A stretch of 64,000 bases of DNA from Pelagibius sp. GTDB taxonomy: Bacteria; Pseudomonadota; Alphaproteobacteria; Kiloniellales; Kiloniellaceae. Location: NCBI RefSeq assembly GCF_028289705.1, contig NZ_JANQOI010000137.1, positions 32,044-96,043 on the forward strand, given 5' to 3'. The notes beneath the pieces are model-generated. The model did not search any database, was not told where the DNA came from, and was given only the letters and a program-made list of their open reading frames with translations. This document shows, one piece after another, positions 18,766-28,997 of this stretch (positions are counted from its first letter, which is position 1; the number at the start of each line of letters is the position of its first letter). The position numbers were made by a program, and so were the translations under genes.

Positions 18766-19740
18766 CTACATCTTGCTGAAAGCGTCGATGGTGCGCAGCG
18801 CCGCCGGGCCGATGAGCACGACGAACAGTGGCGGCAGGATGAAGACGATCATCGGCACCGTGAGCAGGGCAGGCAGGCGGGCCGCCTTTTCCTCCGCCTT
18901 CATGGCGCGTTCCTCGCGGGACTCCGCCGACAGCACGCGCAGCGAATGCGCCAGGGGCGTGCCGTAGCGTTCCGCCTGCAGCAACGTGCTGACCATGCCG
19001 CGCAGAACGGTAAGGTCGGTCCGCAGGGCGAGGTTCTGCAAGGCCACGCGCCGGTCCGGCAGGAAACCGAGCTCAAGGCCGGTGAGGCTGAACTCGTCGG
19101 CCAGCTCCGGCGCGGTCCTCTGCATTTCGTCGGCCACGCGCAGCAGGGTCGCGTCCAGGCTGAGGCCGGCCTCCGAGCAGATGACCATCAGGTCGAGCGC
19201 GTCAGGCAGCGACTTGCGGATGGCCTCGCGTCGTTTCTGGGCTGCATTGCGCACCAGGATGTCCGGCAGGTAGGCACCGAAGATCACCGCGCCCAAGGCG
19301 GCCCCAGCCTTGCCCACCGGGCTCAGGTTGTAGGCGTCCAGGCCGTAGATCAGAAAGGTCGCAATGCCGCCGAAGGCGAAGGGCAGGGCGAGCTTGAAGA
19401 AGAAGAAGCGGACCACGGCATCCTTGCTGCGCCACCCCGCCTGCATCAGCTTCAGGCTCACCTTCCGCGCCTGGGCGCTGCGCAGCAGCTTCAGTTTGTC
19501 GACCACCTTGTGCATCAGGGTGAGGCTGGGGAGCTGAGCCTCCCGACGGCGCGGCGTCATCATCCCGGCGCGCAGGTCGCGGCGCTGGTCGGCGATGAGC
19601 TTGGCCCGCTTGCTGGTGGCGTCGCGGTGCAGCAGCGCGAACCAGACCGCCAGGATGCTGACCAGGACGGAAACGCTCGAGAGGGCGACCAGCAGGTCCT
19701 CCACCGACATGCCGGCGGGCAGGAGGTCTTCCAGCGTCAT
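18766..19740 (-). CDS. tadC: Tad pilus inner-membrane platform protein TadC
   Basis: A 324-residue type II secretion F-domain protein. An N-terminal helix (VALSSVSVLVSILAVWFALL) is followed by a cytosolic segment, two middle helices, the F domain (LPDALDLMVICSEAGLSLDATL) and a C-terminal helix. It forms the pilus assembly platform together with TadB. Its start overlaps the tadB stop by 4 bp, so the two are translationally coupled. It is the last gene of the tad/cpa operon in this window; the tadD-G genes usually found downstream are not present here. Confidence 0.93.
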   Translation of the reverse strand: MTLEDLLPAGMSVEDLLVALSSVSVLVSILAVWFALLHRDATSKRAKLIADQRRDLRAGMMTPRRREAQLPSLTLMHKVVDKLKLLRSAQARKVSLKLMQAGWRSKDAVVRFFFFKLALPFAFGGIATFLIYGLDAYNLSPVGKAGAALGAVIFGAYLPDILVRNAAQKRREAIRKSLPDALDLMVICSEAGLSLDATLLRVADEMQRTAPELADEFSLTGLELGFLPDRRVALQNLALRTDLTVLRGMVSTLLQAERYGTPLAHSLRVLSAESREERAMKAEEKAARLPALLTVPMIVFILPPLFVVLIGPAALRTIDAFSKM

Positions 19741-20743
19741 ATCTCGAACTTCACCATGCGGTACATCACGCCGGCGCCGACGGCAAAACTGAAAAGTCCC
19801 AAGAATACGAGGAAGATACCGCGCGGGTCTTCAGTAAGATCTGAGATGTATCCCGGATTGACCAGAAAGATCAGCAGCGCCATCACAAAGGGCAGGGAGC
19901 CGATGATATAGGCGCTGGCCTTGGCTTCCGAGGAGAGCGCCTTGATCTTCAGCTTGAGCTGGCGCCGCCGGCGCAGGACGTCGGACAGATTGGCCAGGGT
20001 CTCGGCCAGGTTGCCGCCGGTCTCGGCCTGGATCGAAAGGGCGACCGTGAAGAAATTGAACTCCTGGATGTCGAGCCGGCTGGAGGTATCCCAGAGCGCT
20101 TCTTCGAGCTGCTCGCCGAGCCGGACCGCGTCGGTGATCCCGGTCAGCTCGGTGCCCACCGGATCGACGATCTCTTTCCCGGCAGTCTTGATGGACTCGG
20201 TGATCGGCAGGCCGGAGCGCAGGCCGCGGACCATCAGGTCGATGGCCTCGGGGAAATGGGCGATGAAGCGGTTGCGTCGGCGGCGGATGAGAAAGCTGAG
20301 ACCGGCATGGGGCAGCATGATGCCGGCGAACAGTCCGAACAGTGCCGCGACGATGAGTGGAATGAAGCTGACGAACCTGAGTCCGCCGAAGGTCGCGATG
20401 CCGAGGATCAGGCAGATCAGGAGATAGCGGCCGAGGGAGCTGTTGAAGCCGGCGCTGGCCAGGCGCAGGCGCAAGAGCTCGGGGCGCGGCAGCAGGCGCT
20501 TGATCAGCGTGTCGATGAAGGCGATTTCGCTGTCCGTGTTGGACCGACGGATGGAGACGATCTCCTGCGGCGTCATCTCCTTGTTGTTCGCCGCCTTGAT
20601 CCGTTCGATCCGCCGTTTGGTCTGCTTCTTCGCCTTGTCGCCGCCGAAGACCAGAATGAAGATGACCAGCGCCACCAGGGCCGGCAGCACGACCAGCAGC
20701 AGCTCCACCGAGACGGGGCCGAGGCCGTATGGCAGGTTGATGG

Positions 20744-20747
<4 letters not shown>
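19737..20747 (-). CDS. tadB: Tad pilus inner-membrane platform protein TadB
   Basis: A 336-residue platform protein with an N-terminal helix (ELLLVVLPALVALVIFILVF), a basic cytosolic segment (KAKKQTKRRIERIKA), two adjacent helices and the F domain FPEAIDLMVRGLRSGLPITE. The C-terminal helix is IFLVFLGLFSFAVGAGVMY. It partners TadC and the CpaF ATPase in extending Flp pili. It overlaps cpaF upstream and tadC downstream by 4 bp each. Confidence 0.94.
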
Positions 20748-22381
<1,634 letters not shown>

Positions 22382-22387
22382 GGCGTC

Positions 22388-23629
22388 CTACTTTCTGCGG
22401 AAGAGTCGTCCCAGACCCTTCTTCTTGGTGGCCTTGCCGTCCTTCTCCTCCTTGAGCTCAGGCAGCTTGATGTCGCCGGCGAGCTTGCGGATGGCCTTCG
22501 AGACCTTCGCCTTGGCATGGGACTGGGCGAGGGGCTTGCCGGTGTTGGCCGCCGAGTTGAAGGCCTTCGGCTCGTCTGGCAGCAGGAGGTCGACCTTGTG
22601 CTCGAGGGCGCGCTGAAAGTCCTTGAGCTGCATCGCCTGCTTGCCGCCGGCGGCGCGGTTGGCAATCACCCTGACCTTGGTTTCCGGCGCGACTTCCTTG
22701 ATCCCGGCCAGAATCCGCAGCGAGTCCCGCAGGCCGGAGAGGCTGAGCTCGGTGATGAGGAGAATCTCGGTTGCCGCCTCGAAGACCCGGCGCCGCACCG
22801 CGTAGGCACTGCGCGGAACGTCGATGACGATGGCGTCGTTGATGCGCCCCAGGGCCTCGAAAAGGGCCTCCACGGCATTGGGGTTGAAGTTTACCTCGGC
22901 GGTCAGATTTTCTTCGGTGGCCATGACCGAGAGTAGGTCGGTCAGCTTCGCCATGGCGCTGGAGATGAACAGACCGTCGACGCGCGCCGGGTTCTCCAGG
23001 GCTTCGCGGAGGCCGCGGGTCGGCTCGATGTCCAGGGACAGCGCGATGGTGCCGAACTCGAGATCCAGGTCGACCAGCGCCGTCTTGCGCTTCATCTCCT
23101 CGCTCAGGATCCAGGCGAGGTTGACGGCCAGGGTGCTGGAGCCGACACCGCCGCGCGAGCCGATCACGGCGATGCGCGCCTTCTCCTCGTGGACCACCTC
23201 GGGCGCGGCCGGGTCGTCGCTCTCTTCGGTCCGGTTGAGGGCCGAGGCCAGGGCCTTCTCGGTGACCGGCTTGACCAGATAGTCGGTGGCGCCGGAATCG
23301 ACAATCTCCCGATAGACGGCGATGTCGTTGACGGTGCCGATGCCGATGATCTTGGTGGTCTCGGGGATTGCCGCCCGCAGGGACATCATTGCGGTCTGCG
23401 GCGAGGCCGCCTCCGACACGTCGACGATCAGCACCGAGGGGGGGACGGTGGAACTGAGGAACTCGATGGCGCGGTTGGGACCGCCGTCCCTCAGCAGGGG
23501 TTCGGCGAAGTATTCTCTCAAGACCGAATCGACGACGGAGTGCGTCTGATTGTCGCCGACGAAGGCGATGCACTCGGCCGCGGTCGCATCGGCGGACTTA
23601 TGTTCCAGGACGCGCTCTGCCACGCTCAT
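22388..23629 (-). CDS. cpaE: Pilus localisation ATPase CpaE/TadZ
   Basis: A 413-residue protein with an N-terminal receiver-like domain (residues about 10-135) followed by a MinD/ParA-type ATPase. The deviant Walker A is SRGGVGSST near residue 158, lacking the usual second lysine of GKGGxGKT. It ends in a Lys/Arg-rich tail (GLGRLFRRK). TadZ proteins place the pilus machine at the cell pole. It overlaps cpaD by 4 bp. Confidence 0.92.
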   Translation of the reverse strand: MSVAERVLEHKSADATAAECIAFVGDNQTHSVVDSVLREYFAEPLLRDGGPNRAIEFLSSTVPPSVLIVDVSEAASPQTAMMSLRAAIPETTKIIGIGTVNDIAVYREIVDSGATDYLVKPVTEKALASALNRTEESDDPAAPEVVHEEKARIAVIGSRGGVGSSTLAVNLAWILSEEMKRKTALVDLDLEFGTIALSLDIEPTRGLREALENPARVDGLFISSAMAKLTDLLSVMATEENLTAEVNFNPNAVEALFEALGRINDAIVIDVPRSAYAVRRRVFEAATEILLITELSLSGLRDSLRILAGIKEVAPETKVRVIANRAAGGKQAMQLKDFQRALEHKVDLLLPDEPKAFNSAANTGKPLAQSHAKAKVSKAIRKLAGDIKLPELKEEKDGKATKKKGLGRLFRRK

Positions 23630-24345
23630 TGCGACTTGGTGTCCTCGGTGTCCAGAGGTGTGATCTTGCCGACCCGGTAGCGCTGGATCGAAAGCGACTG
23701 CGCCTCGCCGTCACCCGGCTCCAGGGTGCGGCCCTGCACGAGATCGGCCGGATTGGCCACCATGACGCCGAGATTGTGGGCATTGGAGCAGCCGAAGGCG
23801 GGATCGAAAGCCGGGGGGTGCGGCTCCAGCGGCTGCGGTTGCGAGCAGTCCGGCAGGATCGGCATGTATTTGGCGAGGGTCAAACGAACCTCGTTGCCGC
23901 CGGGCGGCGCCGCCGGAACCTCTTGCGGCTGCTGGCCCAGGACCGTTTCGTATCCGCGGTCTGCCAGGGCCATGCGCACCGACTCCAGGCGCTGCAGCGC
24001 CAGGCGGTCGTAGCGGTTGGCCGCGCCGCTGCCGGCGCTCAGCAAGACGGTGGTTCCCGGATCGGGGGCCGCCTCCATGATCAGGGCGTCGATGGCATCC
24101 TCTGCACGCCGATCGAGGATCGCCGAGCCGTCGCGAAACAGCACCGACTGCTGAAACACGATGGCTTCCGCCTGGTTCTCCGGGGTCGCGGGGATCTGCT
24201 GCCACTTGGCGTGGTAGAAGACATGGTTGATCACGTCGGCGACCGCCTGGGCTTCTTTCGGGCGGTTCGGATCGCCCTCGCAGCCGGCCGCCAGCAACGC
24301 GAGCGCCAGGGCCGCGGTCAGCCGTCTGCACATCGGTCCGCTCAT
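23626..24345 (-). CDS. cpaD: Pilus assembly lipoprotein CpaD
   Basis: A 239-residue protein with a short signal peptide and the lipobox LLAAGC (C about residue 22). The conserved C-terminal block GCSNAHNLGVMVANPADLV matches the CpaD family. CpaD is an outer-membrane lipoprotein that supports the CpaC secretin. It lies between cpaC (10-bp gap) and cpaE (4-bp overlap). Confidence 0.92.
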   Translation of the reverse strand: MSGPMCRRLTAALALALLAAGCEGDPNRPKEAQAVADVINHVFYHAKWQQIPATPENQAEAIVFQQSVLFRDGSAILDRRAEDAIDALIMEAAPDPGTTVLLSAGSGAANRYDRLALQRLESVRMALADRGYETVLGQQPQEVPAAPPGGNEVRLTLAKYMPILPDCSQPQPLEPHPPAFDPAFGCSNAHNLGVMVANPADLVQGRTLEPGDGEAQSLSIQRYRVGKITPLDTEDTKSQ

Positions 24346-24355
24346 CTTGCCGCTC

Positions 24356-25726
24356 CTAGTCCAGTTTGAAGCCGGTGTTCTTGTTGCCGCCGAGGCTCTC
24401 GGCCTGGGCCGGGCTCAGCGGAACCGTGGCGGCGGACTGCGAATCCTTCTGCTCCGGCACCTGGCTGGTGGCCGGCGGCGGCGCCCGATAGGGATCGAGC
24501 GGCGTCTTCAACTCGTTGGCATCCACCGGGCGCACGATGTAGGGCGTGACGATGATGACCAGCTCGGTCTCGTCGCGCTCGAAGCGATCGCTCTGAAAGA
24601 GAGCACCCAGAATCGGCAGATCGCCGAGGCCGGGAATCTTGCGATGCTCCTGGCGGGTGCTGTCCTGGATCAGGCCGGCGATGGCGAAGGACTGGCCGGA
24701 GGCAAGCTCCACCGTCGTCTCGGCGCGCCGCGTGGTCAGCGAGGGGATCGACAGCCCGCCGGCCAGCACCTGGACGGCGTTGGAGAGCTGGCTCACCTCC
24801 GGGCGCACACGCATCGAGATGCGGCTGCGGCCGAGCACGGTGGGGGTGAAGGCCAGGCTGACGCCGAATTGCTTGAACTCGACGGTGATGGTGTCTTCGT
24901 CCTGGGAGACGGGGATCGGGAACTCGCCGCCGGCCAGGAAGCTTGCGGTTTCGCCCGACAGCGCCGTCAGATTGGGCTCGGCCAGGATGGCGACCAGATT
25001 GTCTTCCGCCAGAGCGTCGATCAGCGCATCGACGGAGGCATCCCCGATGTTGCCGCCGGCGAACAAGGTGTTGATGCCGGCGGTGGGCGGCAGGGACTGC
25101 AGCGCGAAGTCGAAGCTGCCGTCGATGACGAAATCCCAGTTGAAGCCGAGCTGATTGATGATCTCGCGGGAGACCTCCGCGATGCGGACCCGCAGGTTGA
25201 CCTGGTTCGGCGCCGTCACCGCGAGGCGGTTGATGATCTCCTCGCCCTCGGCAAGGAAGCGCGCTGCCAGCCGGCGGGCGTCCTCGGACTCGTTGGCCGA
25301 GGCCACGTTGCCGGAGAGCACGATGGCGCCGTCGACGGACATGACCTCGATCTGGCCGTCGGGCACCAACTGATCCAAGGCGCTTTCCAGGCGCTGCAGG
25401 TTGTGGGTCACGTGCACCGCGACGTTGGCGATGACGTTGTCGTTGGCATCCAGGGCATAGAGCGTGGTGGTGCCCACGACCTTGCCGAACAGGTAGAGCA
25501 GGCGGTCGGATTTGGCGCTGATGTCGGCGATCTCGGGATTGGCGATGAAGACCGAGGTCATGGCGCGGTCAAGGCGGAGGAGTTGGCCTTCGTTCAGCTC
25601 GATCTCGATCGGCTCGCCATTGGTCGGAACCGCCCGGCCCTGCAGGGCCGCCGAGGCCGGTTCCGCCCAGGCGGCGACCGATACGATCAAGGCGATCGCC
25701 AGCCAAAGCCTTGAAAACACGCCCAT
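24356..25726 (-). CDS. cpaC: Pilus secretin CpaC/RcpA
   Basis: A 456-residue outer-membrane secretin. A signal peptide (LWLAIALIVSVAAWAEPASA) is followed by the N-terminal pilus-secretin domain with its BON-like segment. The secretin core ends in the signature GLGDLPILGALFQS. The C-terminal 50 residues are Pro/Ser-rich. It forms the pore through which the Flp pilus leaves the cell. ATG at 25738, which directly abuts the cpaB stop codon, is also in frame. I prefer 25726 because GGTGGA lies 5 nt before it. Confidence 0.93.
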   Translation of the reverse strand: MGVFSRLWLAIALIVSVAAWAEPASAALQGRAVPTNGEPIEIELNEGQLLRLDRAMTSVFIANPEIADISAKSDRLLYLFGKVVGTTTLYALDANDNVIANVAVHVTHNLQRLESALDQLVPDGQIEVMSVDGAIVLSGNVASANESEDARRLAARFLAEGEEIINRLAVTAPNQVNLRVRIAEVSREIINQLGFNWDFVIDGSFDFALQSLPPTAGINTLFAGGNIGDASVDALIDALAEDNLVAILAEPNLTALSGETASFLAGGEFPIPVSQDEDTITVEFKQFGVSLAFTPTVLGRSRISMRVRPEVSQLSNAVQVLAGGLSIPSLTTRRAETTVELASGQSFAIAGLIQDSTRQEHRKIPGLGDLPILGALFQSDRFERDETELVIIVTPYIVRPVDANELKTPLDPYRAPPPATSQVPEQKDSQSAATVPLSPAQAESLGGNKNTGFKLD

Positions 25727-25738
25727 AAAATCCACCAT

Positions 25739-26626
25739 CTAGAAGCGCAGCTGCTGGACCTGATTACCACGCGTTACGTTAACAACCTTCTTATTGCCCT
25801 GATGACCGTTCCTCAGACCGACCAGCCGGCTGACCTCGGTGTCCCAGGTGTAGGTGTCGCCGCGCTCCGGGTCCGGCTCCTCCAGCGGCTCTTCCTGGGC
25901 CACCAGGTTCTCGAGCTCTTCCTCGTCCTTGGCCAGGCTGCGCAGGCTGATGGAAAGCGCCCCCAGCTCGCGCACAACCGAGAGCATCTCAGTCTGCTTG
26001 GGAGTCACCTCTAGCGTGAAGTTCTTGGCGTATTTCGGCTCGGTGCCGCTGTCGTCGGTGATCTGGTCGATGGCCAGCACCCGGACGTTCTGCAGCACGG
26101 TCTCGCTGGCCCGGCGTTCGATCACCTTCTCTCCGGTCCGGTCGGAGATCGTATGTGTCAAAATGATGTCAATCCGGTCGCCCGGAAACACCAGGCCGCT
26201 GACCCCGGAGGTGGCGTTGACCCGGATGGCGATGGCGCGATAGCCGGGGCGCAGGACCGCCGCCAGAAAGCCGCGCTCGCCGGGGCGGATGACCCGCTTG
26301 GGCGTGATCGGCTCGCCGGCGGTGAAGCCGCGGCGCACCACCGCACCGTAGAAGTTCTCGGGCTGAACCTCCTCGTCGGTGAAATAGTTCTCCGGGATGT
26401 CGTCGTCCGGCCAGATCTGCCAGCGCAGCTGTTCTTCCTGGATGAACACGCCGGTGGGCAGGGCGACCTTGGCGACCAGCACCCGGATACCCTCGGGCTG
26501 GGGCGCCTCCTGGACGATCACGTCCGGCTTGGCCCTTTGGCTGGCCAGCCAACTGCGCGCCACCAGGGCGGTGCCGACGGTGATCAGCAGCGCAGCGGCA
26601 ATGAGCATGATGTTTCTGACTGACAT
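25739..26626 (-). CDS. cpaB: Pilus assembly protein CpaB/RcpC
   Basis: A 295-residue periplasmic protein anchored by an N-terminal helix (IMLIAAALLITVGTALVARSWL). A SAF-like domain begins at IRVLVAKVALPTGVFI near residue 48. The RcpC-type segment GYRAIAIRVNATSGVSGLVFPGD follows. It is thought to link the secretin to the wall. The start has TAGGAG 8 nt upstream, inside the stop region of the tiny ORF before it. The C-terminus (VNVTRGNQVQQLRF) abuts cpaC. Confidence 0.92.
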   Translation of the reverse strand: MSVRNIMLIAAALLITVGTALVARSWLASQRAKPDVIVQEAPQPEGIRVLVAKVALPTGVFIQEEQLRWQIWPDDDIPENYFTDEEVQPENFYGAVVRRGFTAGEPITPKRVIRPGERGFLAAVLRPGYRAIAIRVNATSGVSGLVFPGDRIDIILTHTISDRTGEKVIERRASETVLQNVRVLAIDQITDDSGTEPKYAKNFTLEVTPKQTEMLSVVRELGALSISLRSLAKDEEELENLVAQEEPLEEPDPERGDTYTWDTEVSRLVGLRNGHQGNKKVVNVTRGNQVQQLRF

Positions 26627-26638
26627 CGCATCGATCTC

Positions 26639-26725
26639 CTAGACGCAGCCGCAGTCGGCCGTGAGGCCGGCGAGAGCAAACAGGATGAGTGCGGCAGATG
26701 AGGGGAGCAGCAGGCGTGACGTCAT
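26639..26725 (-). CDS. Putative 28-residue peptide between cpaA and cpaB
   Basis: An ATG-to-TAG frame of 28 codons too short for usual gene calling. The peptide begins MTSRLLLPSSAALI, continues with a hydrophobic stretch (LFALAGL) and ends in TADCGCV. It looks like a miniature signal or membrane peptide with two cysteines near its end. GGAG lies 8 nt before its ATG. It starts 3 bp after the cpaA stop codon and ends 12 bp before cpaB, so it fills the gap in this operon almost exactly. I do not recognise a family. It may be a real small lipoprotein or membrane peptide, or only a coupling ORF. Confidence 0.5.
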   Translation of the reverse strand: MTSRLLLPSSAALILFALAGLTADCGCV

Positions 26726-26728
26726 TGC

Positions 26729-27280
26729 CTAGACTCCCATGAGCAGCTGCAAGGCCACGTACATGCCGCCGGCGGCTATGGCGACGGCATAGGGCATCGG
26801 CTGCTTGCTGAAGGCGGGATCGCTGGTGGCGTAGAAGATGGCGGCCGGGGTTGCGGCGCGCATCAGCTTGTGACGGATCCACAGCGCCACGGCCAGCAGG
26901 CCGCCGGTCATCGCGGTGTAGAACAGCATCGGGACGAACAGCGAGGGGCCGGCCCAGAGGGTCACCGCGGCGAACAGCTTGACGTCGGCGCCGCCGCACC
27001 AGCGCAGGGCGAAGAAGGCAAAGCCCGCCAGAAAGACGATCCCGGCATAGATCAGACCGCCCAGCCAGTCGATCGCCCCGCCGGAGGCGATCACGAAGGA
27101 CGGATAGAGCGCGAGCAGCGCCAAGCTGAAGCGGTTGGGAACCGTCAGATTGCGGCAGTCGCTGGCGGCGGCCATGATCAGCAGGCCGGCGAACGCCAGG
27201 ATCGTGAACTGCGCTGTCGCGAGGGATAAATCCATAATCGGTCCATCCAGAAGGAGCCTCTTTGGCGCTGCCGCTCCCAT
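26729..27280 (-). CDS. cpaA: Prepilin peptidase CpaA/TadV
   Basis: A 183-residue inner-membrane aspartic peptidase that removes the leader from the Flp pilin. It has about five membrane helices. The first catalytic aspartate is in AAASDCRNLTVPN. The second lies in CGGADVKLF, where the family normally has GxGD, so the glycine just before the aspartate is alanine. GAGGAG lies 6 nt before ATG 27280, supporting this start. The ATG at 27235 (MDLSLATAQF) matches the usual family length better but has only a weak site. It is separated from flp by two hairpins. Confidence 0.88.
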   Translation of the reverse strand: MGAAAPKRLLLDGPIMDLSLATAQFTILAFAGLLIMAAASDCRNLTVPNRFSLALLALYPSFVIASGGAIDWLGGLIYAGIVFLAGFAFFALRWCGGADVKLFAAVTLWAGPSLFVPMLFYTAMTGGLLAVALWIRHKLMRAATPAAIFYATSDPAFSKQPMPYAVAIAAGGMYVALQLLMGV

Positions 27281-27321
27281 GACCGTCTCCTCGGAGAGGG
27301 AACCGAAAGCGCCGAAAGAGA

Positions 27322-27356
27322 GATAGGGCCACGGGGTCGCAACCCCGGGCCCTATC
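27322..27356 (-). terminator. Bulged hairpin between flp and cpaA
   Basis: The arms GATAGGGCC and GGCCCTATC, continued inward by GGGGT/ACCCC with one bulged base, form a long stem. On the minus strand it is followed by TCTCTCTTTC. It lies just before the cpaA ribosome site, so it may be a partial terminator of the flp transcript. Confidence 0.55.
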
Positions 27357-27370
27357 TTTCTGGTGTTGAG

Positions 27371-27394
27371 CCGGCGGGCCCGGGGGCCCGCCGG
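27371..27394 (-). terminator. Perfect GC hairpin directly after flp
   Basis: CCGGCGGGCCC pairs perfectly with GGGCCCGCCGG, leaving two bases between the arms. It starts 9 bp after the flp stop codon and has no T-run. Such a structure would protect the 3' end of an abundant pilin mRNA or stop most of the transcription before the assembly genes. Confidence 0.65.
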
Positions 27395-27402
27395 GTCAAT
27401 CC

Positions 27403-27606
27403 TTACGGCGCCGCGGGAGCGCCACCGCCGCTGCCGACGGCATTGCCGAGCTCGTTGGCGACGCGGTTGAACATGGTGCCCAACGAGTTACCCAGAGAGC
27501 CAAGCGCCGCGATAGCAGCAACCGAAACGAGGGCGGCGATCAGGCCATACTCAATAGCCGTCGCACCGGATTCGTCCTGAAGAAAGGACTTAATGGTGTT
27601 CATCAT
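27403..27606 (-). CDS. flp: Flp family type IVb pilin
   Basis: A 67-residue major pilin of the Tad pilus. The short basic leader (MMNTIKSFLQDESG) precedes the cleavage site before ATAIEYGLIAALV, with the conserved glutamate at mature position 5. One hydrophobic helix follows, then a Gly/Ala-rich tail. ATG 27606 has a perfect GGAGGT site 7 nt upstream; the next ATG at 27603 is also possible. The upstream region is strikingly AT-rich and two hairpins follow the gene, which suggests a strongly expressed, separately terminated transcript. Confidence 0.95.
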   Translation of the reverse strand: MMNTIKSFLQDESGATAIEYGLIAALVSVAAIAALGSLGNSLGTMFNRVANELGNAVGSGGGAPAAP

Positions 27607-27630
27607 GATTGCGACCTCCAATGCACGCAT

Positions 27631-27822
27631 ATCCTGGGCGATAATCGGCCTATCGCCTTAAGAAAGGGTAAAAGAAAAACGGTTTTTGGAGACCGGTACT
27701 AAAATACTACCAACAATAACTTGCAGTTACTTGTATAAATGTTGATTAACTTCAGGCTATATTGAGTTAAATTTTATGCTTTTATTATTTGATTTAATAC
27801 CTGCTCTGCAAGGACGCCGGAT
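27631..27822 (-). promoter_or_regulatory. AT-rich upstream region of flp
   Basis: From about 27660 to 27800 the sequence changes from GC-rich to markedly AT-rich, with runs such as TTTTTATTATTTGATTTAA. It lies upstream of the flp ribosome site and downstream of the glycosyltransferase stop. I expect the flp promoter here, perhaps with UP-element-like or H-NS-like binding sites, but I cannot assign a confident -35/-10 pair. Confidence 0.5.
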
Positions 27823-28878
27823 CTAGCCGGCTTCGCGCCGGGACAGGCTTCCAGGGGAGGGGACCTCGGTCCTGTCGTGGAACTTGCGGTCAGGGGCCAG
27901 GGGCGGGGCCGGCAGGGTCAGGTAGTGCAGGCGTTTCATTTCGCGGCGCCCCAGGGAGACGGAGTCCAGGATCAGCCCGCAGGCAACCCCCAGGGAGGCA
28001 AGCAGCATCAGGGCGCAGACCAGAACGGCGGTGGGCAGCCGGGGCACAAGCCCGGTTTCGAAGTAAGTCACGAACAGCGGTATGGCGAGGCCGATGGCAC
28101 TCACTGCCAGGACGGCGGCACCGGCGGAGAAGAACGCCAGGGGCCGCTCGTCCTTGGCCAGCCGGACGATGGTCCTGAGGATCCGGAAGCCGTCGCGAAA
28201 GGTGCTGAGCTTGCTTTCGGAGCCTGCCGGGCGTTCCTTGTAGGCGGTGGGCTCCTCGGCCACGGGCATGCGCAGTTCCAGGGCGTGAACCGTCAATTCG
28301 GTCTCGATCTCGAAGCCCTTCGCCAATGCCGGGAAGGATTTGACGAATCGGCGGGAAAAGACCCGGTAGCCCGACAGGATGTCGCCGAAGCGCTTGCCGA
28401 AGAGGTGACTGACCAGGCCGGTGAACAGCCGGTTGCCGAAGCGGTGTCCGGCCCGATAGGCCTCGGTCCCCGAGTCCTGACGCGCGCCGTTAACCATGTC
28501 GAGCTGCTGTTGGCAGAGCAAGGCGATGAGACGCGGCGCGGCGGCGGCGTCATAGGTGTCGTCGCCGTCGGCCAGCACGTAGATGTCGGCCTCCACGTCG
28601 GCGAACATCCGGCGCACGACGTTGCCCTTGCCGCGCAGGGCCTCGCAGACCACCGTGGCGCCGGCTTCCCGGGCGACGGCCGCGGTGCGGTCGCTAGAGG
28701 CGTTGTCGTAGACGAAAATCCGTGCGGCCGGCAGGGCGGCGCGGAAGTCGCGCACCACCTGGCCGATGGCCGCTTCTTCGTTGTAGCAGGGCAGCAGCAC
28801 GGCAACGGACGGCCCATCCGCCGGCCATCTGGCCGCCAGGGCTGCCTGCTGCGCGTGAACCGGGTTTTCCTGCGTCAT
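27823..28878 (-). CDS. Family 2 glycosyltransferase with C-terminal membrane helices
   Basis: A 351-residue polyprenyl-phosphate-type glycosyltransferase. The GT-A fold has VLLPCYNEEAAIGQVV near residue 25 and the metal-binding segment VLADGDDTYD near 110. Two C-terminal membrane helices follow (AFFSAGAAVLAVSAIGLAIP and a second near VLVCALMLLASLGVACG). Such enzymes usually load a sugar onto undecaprenyl phosphate at the inner membrane. ATG 28878 is preferred over an upstream in-frame ATG at 28947 because the extra residues are not conserved-looking. It lies next to flp and an STT3-like protein. Confidence 0.85.
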   Translation of the reverse strand: MTQENPVHAQQAALAARWPADGPSVAVLLPCYNEEAAIGQVVRDFRAALPAARIFVYDNASSDRTAAVAREAGATVVCEALRGKGNVVRRMFADVEADIYVLADGDDTYDAAAAPRLIALLCQQQLDMVNGARQDSGTEAYRAGHRFGNRLFTGLVSHLFGKRFGDILSGYRVFSRRFVKSFPALAKGFEIETELTVHALELRMPVAEEPTAYKERPAGSESKLSTFRDGFRILRTIVRLAKDERPLAFFSAGAAVLAVSAIGLAIPLFVTYFETGLVPRLPTAVLVCALMLLASLGVACGLILDSVSLGRREMKRLHYLTLPAPPLAPDRKFHDRTEVPSPGSLSRREAG

Positions 28879-28997
28879 CGCTTGCCTGCCGACTCCTGAC
28901 CGGGCCTGCCTGACCCGTGGAGGGGCAGTCTTCCCCAATCCGCTCAAGAATTCCCTAACGGTCGCTGGGGCGGGGCTCGTGGAGCTTCGGAAGGCGG

